This document shows positions 59,611 through 64,000 of a stretch of 64,000 nt of DNA, in pieces. The stretch is from contig JASFMR010000001.1 of the NCBI GenBank assembly GCA_050117475.1, positions 45,251 to 109,250 of the forward strand, in the 5' to 3' direction. Below the pieces are notes generated by a model, which worked only from the letters and a program-made list of their open reading frames with translations, was not told the origin of the DNA and did no database searches. The stretch is from Fodinibius sp050117475 (GTDB lineage: Bacteria > Bacteroidota > Rhodothermia > Balneolales > Balneolaceae). Every line of letters begins with the position of its first letter. The stretch's first letter is position 1. The translations under genes and the position numbers were made by a program.

Positions 59611-61431
59611 ATGTATAAAGATATTAGAAATATTGCGATCATCGCTCACGTTGACCACGGTAAAACGACCCTGGTTGACCAAATGCTGAAACAGAGCGGT
59701 ACCTTTCGTGAAAACCAGGAAGTTCAGGAGCGCGTAATGGATTCAGGCGATCTGGAGAGGGAGAAGGGTATTACTATCAGTTCAAAGAATACTGCTGTCA
59801 AATGGGGGGAAACAAAAATTAATATTGTTGATACGCCGGGCCATGCCGACTTTGGCGGGGAAGTTGAGCGTATCCTGAAGATGGTTAATGGTGTAATTTT
59901 GTTGGTGGATGCCGCCGAAGGCCCTCTTCCTCAAACTAAATTTGTATTGCGGAAATCACTAGAATTGGGGTATGAGCCTATAGTGGTGATTAACAAGATT
60001 GACCGTAAAGATGCGCGTCCGGATGATGTCTTAAATGAAATTTTCGACCTCTTTGTGATGCTCAATGCCTCCAATGACCAATTGGATTTTCCTATAATTT
60101 ATGCGGAAGGTATCAATGGTATTGCCAAAGAAGAGCTTGAGGATGACAATATGGACTTGAAACCACTTTTTAATAAAATTATTGAACATATCCCAGCTCC
60201 TGAGCAAAATGTTAATGCTCCTTTCAAGATGCTGGTTAGCAGCATCGACTGGAATGATTATGTCGGACGCATCGCCATTGGAAGGGTGGAGCAGGGTACC
60301 ATTAAACAGAACCAGGAAATTGCCTTGCTTAATCGCAAGGGGGAACTAAAAGAGAAAGCCAAAGCGACCAAATTATTTACTTTTAACGGATTGAAACGTG
60401 AACCTGTCGAGAACGCCGTTGCAGGAGATATCTTTGCCCTTGCAGGGTATGAGAAAGTAGATATTGGAGATACTCTGACCGCTACAACCGACATGACTGC
60501 ACTGGATTATTATGATATAGACCAGCCCACGATGGCTATGTTTTTCCGGGTAAATAATTCTCCGTTTGCCGGGCGGGAAGGTGATTATGTTACTTCAAAC
60601 ATGATTAAAGATCGTTTGATGCGGGAAATCCGTACCAACGTCTCTATTAAAGTCGAACAGACCGAAGACCCTGACATCTATAAGGTTTCAGGTCGTGGTG
60701 AACTGCAGCTTGCCATTCTTACGGAGACGATGCGGCGTGAAGGCTATGAATTTGCTGTTTCACGACCCGAGGTGATCTATCGTGAAATAGATGGTCAGCG
60801 TCACGAACCTTTTGAAGAGGTTGTCGTTGATGTGCATCAGGATTATGCTAACCGTGTCATCGATAATCTTCAGCAGCGAAAGGGAATTATGACTTCTATG
60901 ACACAGGAAGGGGAAAATAATCGCATTATTTTTAAAGTCCCGTCTCGCGGGCTTATTGGTTTTCGAAGCGAGATGCTCACCGAAACGCGGGGTACGGGCA
61001 TCATGCACCAGCAGTTTGATTCCTATGAACCCTTTGCGGGAAAAATACCCGGGCGAAATAGTGGAGCACTTATCGCTTTAGAACAAGGAGAAGTCACCGG
61101 TTACGGCCTTGAAGGATTGCAGGACCGGGGCATATTTCTTGTAGAGCCGGGTGACCCTGTTTATGCTGGACAGGTAGTGGGGATAAATAATCGATCGGAT
61201 GATTTGGTTGTGAATGTAGTAAAGAAAAAGAACCTGACCAATCATCGTGCTACCCAAACGGCTGATGCTGTTAAAATAGCCCCCGCAAAGAAAATGAGCC
61301 TGGAACAATGCATCGAATTTATTGATAATGATGAGCTTCTGGAGGTCACTCCCCAAAGCCTGCGAATTCGTAAAATGTACTTAGATCATAACGAGCGAAA
61401 ACGCGCTGAAAAACAAAAAGAATTCGCCTAG
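59611..61431 (+). CDS. typA: Ribosome-associated GTPase TypA/BipA
   Basis: A 606-residue translational GTPase that binds the ribosome like EF-G and helps assembly or stress translation. G-motifs: 'IIAHVDHGKTTLVDQML' (P-loop), the switch I Thr in 'EKGITISSKNTA', 'NIVDTPGHADFGGEVERIL' and 'VVINKIDRKDARP'. EF-G-like beta domain II, domains III and V and the BipA-specific C-terminal domain ('AIKIAPAKKMSLEQCIEF'-type region near 555) follow, at normal length. A long leader precedes it and a strong terminator follows. Confidence 0.95.
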   Translation: MYKDIRNIAIIAHVDHGKTTLVDQMLKQSGTFRENQEVQERVMDSGDLEREKGITISSKNTAVKWGETKINIVDTPGHADFGGEVERILKMVNGVILLVDAAEGPLPQTKFVLRKSLELGYEPIVVINKIDRKDARPDDVLNEIFDLFVMLNASNDQLDFPIIYAEGINGIAKEELEDDNMDLKPLFNKIIEHIPAPEQNVNAPFKMLVSSIDWNDYVGRIAIGRVEQGTIKQNQEIALLNRKGELKEKAKATKLFTFNGLKREPVENAVAGDIFALAGYEKVDIGDTLTATTDMTALDYYDIDQPTMAMFFRVNNSPFAGREGDYVTSNMIKDRLMREIRTNVSIKVEQTEDPDIYKVSGRGELQLAILTETMRREGYEFAVSRPEVIYREIDGQRHEPFEEVVVDVHQDYANRVIDNLQQRKGIMTSMTQEGENNRIIFKVPSRGLIGFRSEMLTETRGTGIMHQQFDSYEPFAGKIPGRNSGALIALEQGEVTGYGLEGLQDRGIFLVEPGDPVYAGQVVGINNRSDDLVVNVVKKKNLTNHRATQTADAVKIAPAKKMSLEQCIEFIDNDELLEVTPQSLRIRKMYLDHNERKRAEKQKEFA

Positions 61432-61456
61432 CTAGTTCATTTAGGCGTCTTTATAT

Positions 61457-61486
61457 AGGGCCGGGGTAACCGGCCCTTTTTATTTT
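61457..61486 (+). terminator. Intrinsic terminator after typA
   Basis: AGGGCCGG (61457-61464) pairs with CCGGCCCT (61470-61477) around a five-base loop, and TTTTATTTT follows. It lies 25 bp after the typA stop. Confidence 0.92.
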
Positions 61487-61632
61487 AAAGTGGTATGGGA
61501 AGGCGATTCATAGCACAAACAATGAAACAACCAAGATGTTCAATCCGTAAGGTAGCCGCTGAATATCAGCTTCGTAAATGATGAAGCTTTTTTACATTAC
61601 TAATCCTAAATACCAAAATTAATAGAGCTTAA

Positions 61633-64000
61633 ATGAAATTCCATTGTAAACTTTTCATTCTACTATCAATACTATTTGTGGGCGGTGCTTATTCAAAGGC
61701 GCAGGCACAACAAAAGCATGAGCAGGAATCAACCTTTAATGCACATGAGGTTTTTAGTCCATTGTTCATGGAAGATCAGGCTAACGGTTTTCACAGTGCT
61801 ACCGGGATGCCCGGCCCACAATACTGGCAAAACCGTGCGGACTATGAAATTTCCGCTACCTTGGATACGACACGGAAAAGGTTATCCGGTAACGTTACAA
61901 TTATCTACAAGAATAACAGCCCTTACAACCTTAATTTTGTTTGGTTGCAGCTGGACCAAAATACATTTAGAGAAGATTCTCGGGGGACAGCCGTTTCACC
62001 GGTTACAGGAGGTCGGAATACTGTAGATAGTTATACCAAGGGATATGATATTCAATCGGTGTCTGTACAGATAGGGCGAAAAGAGCGTAAAGCCGACTAT
62101 CTGGTTAGTGATACCCGCATGCAAATTCGATTGCCTGAGGCATTAAAAGCTGATGGAAAAGAGATGAAGATTTCTATTAATTATTCCTTTTCTATTCCTG
62201 AATACGGCATTGACCGGATGGGTAGAATAAAAACAAAGAATGGCTGGATTTATACTCTGGCTCAGTGGTATCCCCGAATGGAAGTATTTGACGAAGTAGA
62301 AGGGTGGAATACCCTTCCATACCAGGGAGCAGGGGAGTTTTATCTGGAGTATGGAAGTTTCGATTATCGTATTACCGTGCCCTCGGATATGCTGATAGTT
62401 GGGTCGGGCGAACTGCAGAATCCCAAAGATGTCTTGACCAGACATGAAAGGGAGCAACTCGATAAGGCTCGTGCAAGTGACAAAACTATTATGATTCGAA
62501 CGCAGGAAGATGTTGAAAATTCAGCGCCACGTTCGGATAAGGATATGCTGACATGGCATTTTAAAGTTAAACAGGCCAGAGATATATCCTGGGCTGCTTC
62601 AAAAGCTTTTATCTGGGATGCAGCACGCATTAATTTACCAAGTGGAAAGAAGGCGCTGGCACAATCGGTATATCCCGTGGAAAGTGCTGGAGATAATGCG
62701 TGGGGGCGGTCCACCGAATATGTCAAAGGAGCCATTGAATTATATTCCAGGCAGTGGTACGAATATACCTATCCGGTTGCTACTAATGTGGCGGGAAATG
62801 AGCAAGGAATTGAATACCCCGGAATCGTTTTCTGTCACTACAAAAGCAAAGGAGGAGAATTATGGCACGTAACCAATCATGAGTTTGGTCATAACTGGTT
62901 CCCAATGATTGTAGGTACTAATGAACGAAAGTATGCTTGGATGGATGAAGGGTTCAATACTTTTATTAATGATGTGGATACGAAGGAGTTTAATGACGGC
63001 GAATTTTATCATAAGCAAAACCCTCAGCAGATGGCCCGATTTGTTTTCAACTCAAATAGCGAGGCCGTTTTTAATATTCCGGATGTAATCCAGCCTCAGA
63101 ATATTGGGCTCGAAGCGTATGTAAAACCCGGTATGGCATTACATATGTTGCGTAACGTTGTCTTGGGCAAAAAACGGTTTGATTATGCATTTCGAACCTA
63201 TATCGACCGTTGGGCTTTTAAACACCCTACCCCTTGGGATTTCTTTAACACCATAAATGATGCAGCAGGTGAAGATCTGGGATGGTTTTGGAAAGAGTGG
63301 TTTATTCATGATTGGGAGCTCGACCAAGCCGTAAAGGGTGTCAGGTATATTAAAGGGGATCCCAAAAATGGAGCCTATATTACTATTCTCAACAAGAAGA
63401 AAATGGCGATGCCTGTCAGTATCTCCGTAAAAGAGGAAAATGGCCATACCGGTATCAAAAGGCTCCCGGTAGAGATCTGGCAGCGTGGCCCCGAGTGGAC
63501 ATTTAAATATCCCTCTACTTCAAAAATCGAGGTCGTACAGCTGGATCCCAATCAGGAGTTGCCAGATATAAATTCTGATAACAATAGATGGAAAAATATT
63601 GAGCCTGTTCCGAAAGGAGTTACCACCCAGAGTATTATTGATCACTATATAAACGCTATTGGCGGGACCGAAAAGTTGGAAAAAGTCAAAGATATGGAAC
63701 TGGTCATGAGCAGTGAGGTGCAGGGCTACAAGCTGAGAATAACACAGAAGAATAAAGCTCCTGATAAGTATAGCAGGGTTATAGAAATTCCTTCTGTTGG
63801 CAAAGTTGTGAGTAGTGTCAAGATAGATGGGGACAGCATAGCTGTTATGACCCCAGCTGGCCAGTCGCCCAAACTTTCGCCACAACAAAAGAAAGCGATG
63901 CAAAAAGGAGCCACTATTTTTCCGGAACTGAAATATAATTCTGATAACTATAAAACCCGCCTTTTGGGTAAGGAGAAGGTTAATGGTACGGAGACTTATC
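61633..64000 (+). CDS. M1-family metallopeptidase fused to a LolA-like domain (partial, C-terminus outside window)
   Basis: At least 789 residues of an exported zinc peptidase that runs past the window end. A signal peptide (about 1-24, 'LLSILFVGGAYSKAQA') starts at ATG 61633. An N-terminal beta-sandwich (about 60-250) precedes the gluzincin domain. The zinc site is H416-E-F-G-H420 with the third ligand E439 ('AWMDEGFNTFI'), exactly the HEXXHX18E spacing. The usual GAMEN exopeptidase motif is replaced by 'GNEQGIEYPG' (near 386). After about residue 660 begins a LolA/outer-membrane-lipoprotein-sorting-like domain ('IIDHYINAIGGTEKLEKVKD'). It probably acts on peptides outside the cytoplasm. Confidence 0.88.
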   Translation, partial: MKFHCKLFILLSILFVGGAYSKAQAQQKHEQESTFNAHEVFSPLFMEDQANGFHSATGMPGPQYWQNRADYEISATLDTTRKRLSGNVTIIYKNNSPYNLNFVWLQLDQNTFREDSRGTAVSPVTGGRNTVDSYTKGYDIQSVSVQIGRKERKADYLVSDTRMQIRLPEALKADGKEMKISINYSFSIPEYGIDRMGRIKTKNGWIYTLAQWYPRMEVFDEVEGWNTLPYQGAGEFYLEYGSFDYRITVPSDMLIVGSGELQNPKDVLTRHEREQLDKARASDKTIMIRTQEDVENSAPRSDKDMLTWHFKVKQARDISWAASKAFIWDAARINLPSGKKALAQSVYPVESAGDNAWGRSTEYVKGAIELYSRQWYEYTYPVATNVAGNEQGIEYPGIVFCHYKSKGGELWHVTNHEFGHNWFPMIVGTNERKYAWMDEGFNTFINDVDTKEFNDGEFYHKQNPQQMARFVFNSNSEAVFNIPDVIQPQNIGLEAYVKPGMALHMLRNVVLGKKRFDYAFRTYIDRWAFKHPTPWDFFNTINDAAGEDLGWFWKEWFIHDWELDQAVKGVRYIKGDPKNGAYITILNKKKMAMPVSISVKEENGHTGIKRLPVEIWQRGPEWTFKYPSTSKIEVVQLDPNQELPDINSDNNRWKNIEPVPKGVTTQSIIDHYINAIGGTEKLEKVKDMELVMSSEVQGYKLRITQKNKAPDKYSRVIEIPSVGKVVSSVKIDGDSIAVMTPAGQSPKLSPQQKKAMQKGATIFPELKYNSDNYKTRLLGKEKVNGTETY

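Overview
The window is a stretch of bacterial chromosome of roughly 43% GC by eye. It holds 48 protein-coding genes that I can support, two of them cut by the window ends, and one tRNA gene. The gene content points to the Bacteroidota/Balneolota/Rhodothermota group: a SusC/SusD outer-membrane pair, a huge secreted lamin-tail-domain protein with a gliding/type IX-like C-terminus, TAnnTTTG-type -7 boxes instead of TATAAT, weak or absent Shine-Dalgarno sequences, homodimeric glycyl-tRNA synthetase and fungal/archaeal-type aspartate-semialdehyde dehydrogenase. I favour a marine or halophilic Balneolaceae-like organism (Fodinibius/Gracilimonas/Balneola type). That is an inference from gene style, not from a marker gene.

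Layout. 1-5.3 kb: partial ALDH7-type aldehyde dehydrogenase, rRNA/tRNA ribose methyltransferase, PIN-PhoH ATPase, and a murI-baiN pair. 5.4-10.3 kb: one 1624-residue secreted protein with five lamin-tail/Ig-like repeats of about 252 residues. 10.5-21 kb: mostly housekeeping genes (asd, glyS, TSUP exporter, an apparently copper-only SodC lipoprotein, VOC protein, ABC-F ATPase, CNNM/DUF21 protein, aspartate kinase). 21-31 kb: a SusC/SusD pair followed by a class A beta-lactamase-like lipoprotein, a D-aminoacylase-like lipoprotein, a PBP4-type DD-peptidase and a trypsin-like lipoprotein; no glycosidase is present, so peptide or peptidoglycan-fragment use is more plausible than a polysaccharide locus. 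29.9-43 kb: a long leftward run (protease, divergent Nramp, fused 5-oxoprolinase, CPA antiporter with RCK domain, AsmA-like protein, hisS, quinone oxidoreductase, flippase). 41.5-50.5 kb: a glycan assembly region with a Wzx-like flippase, three glycosyltransferases, two unrelated sulfotransferases and a YfhO-type membrane protein, which suggests a sulfated surface glycan. 51-56.9 kb: a tightly packed six-gene unit ptsH-ptsI-pgi/pmi-birA-tilS-hpt, preceded by an 11-copy heptamer repeat. 57-64 kb: tRNA-Ser(GCU), a structured intergenic region, UPF0316, YjbQ and SDR genes, typA with a long leader, and a partial M1 metallopeptidase fused to a LolA-like domain.

No CRISPR array, insertion sequence, integrase or phage gene was seen, so most of the window looks like stable chromosome. 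The points most worth following are four enzyme or transporter families whose canonical metal or catalytic residues are replaced (SodC, Nramp, D-aminoacylase, SDR), the heptamer array upstream of ptsH, two long perfect palindromes in the lysC-susC divergent region, a potentially structured RNA downstream of the tRNA, and a small family of REP-like palindromes at gene 3' ends.
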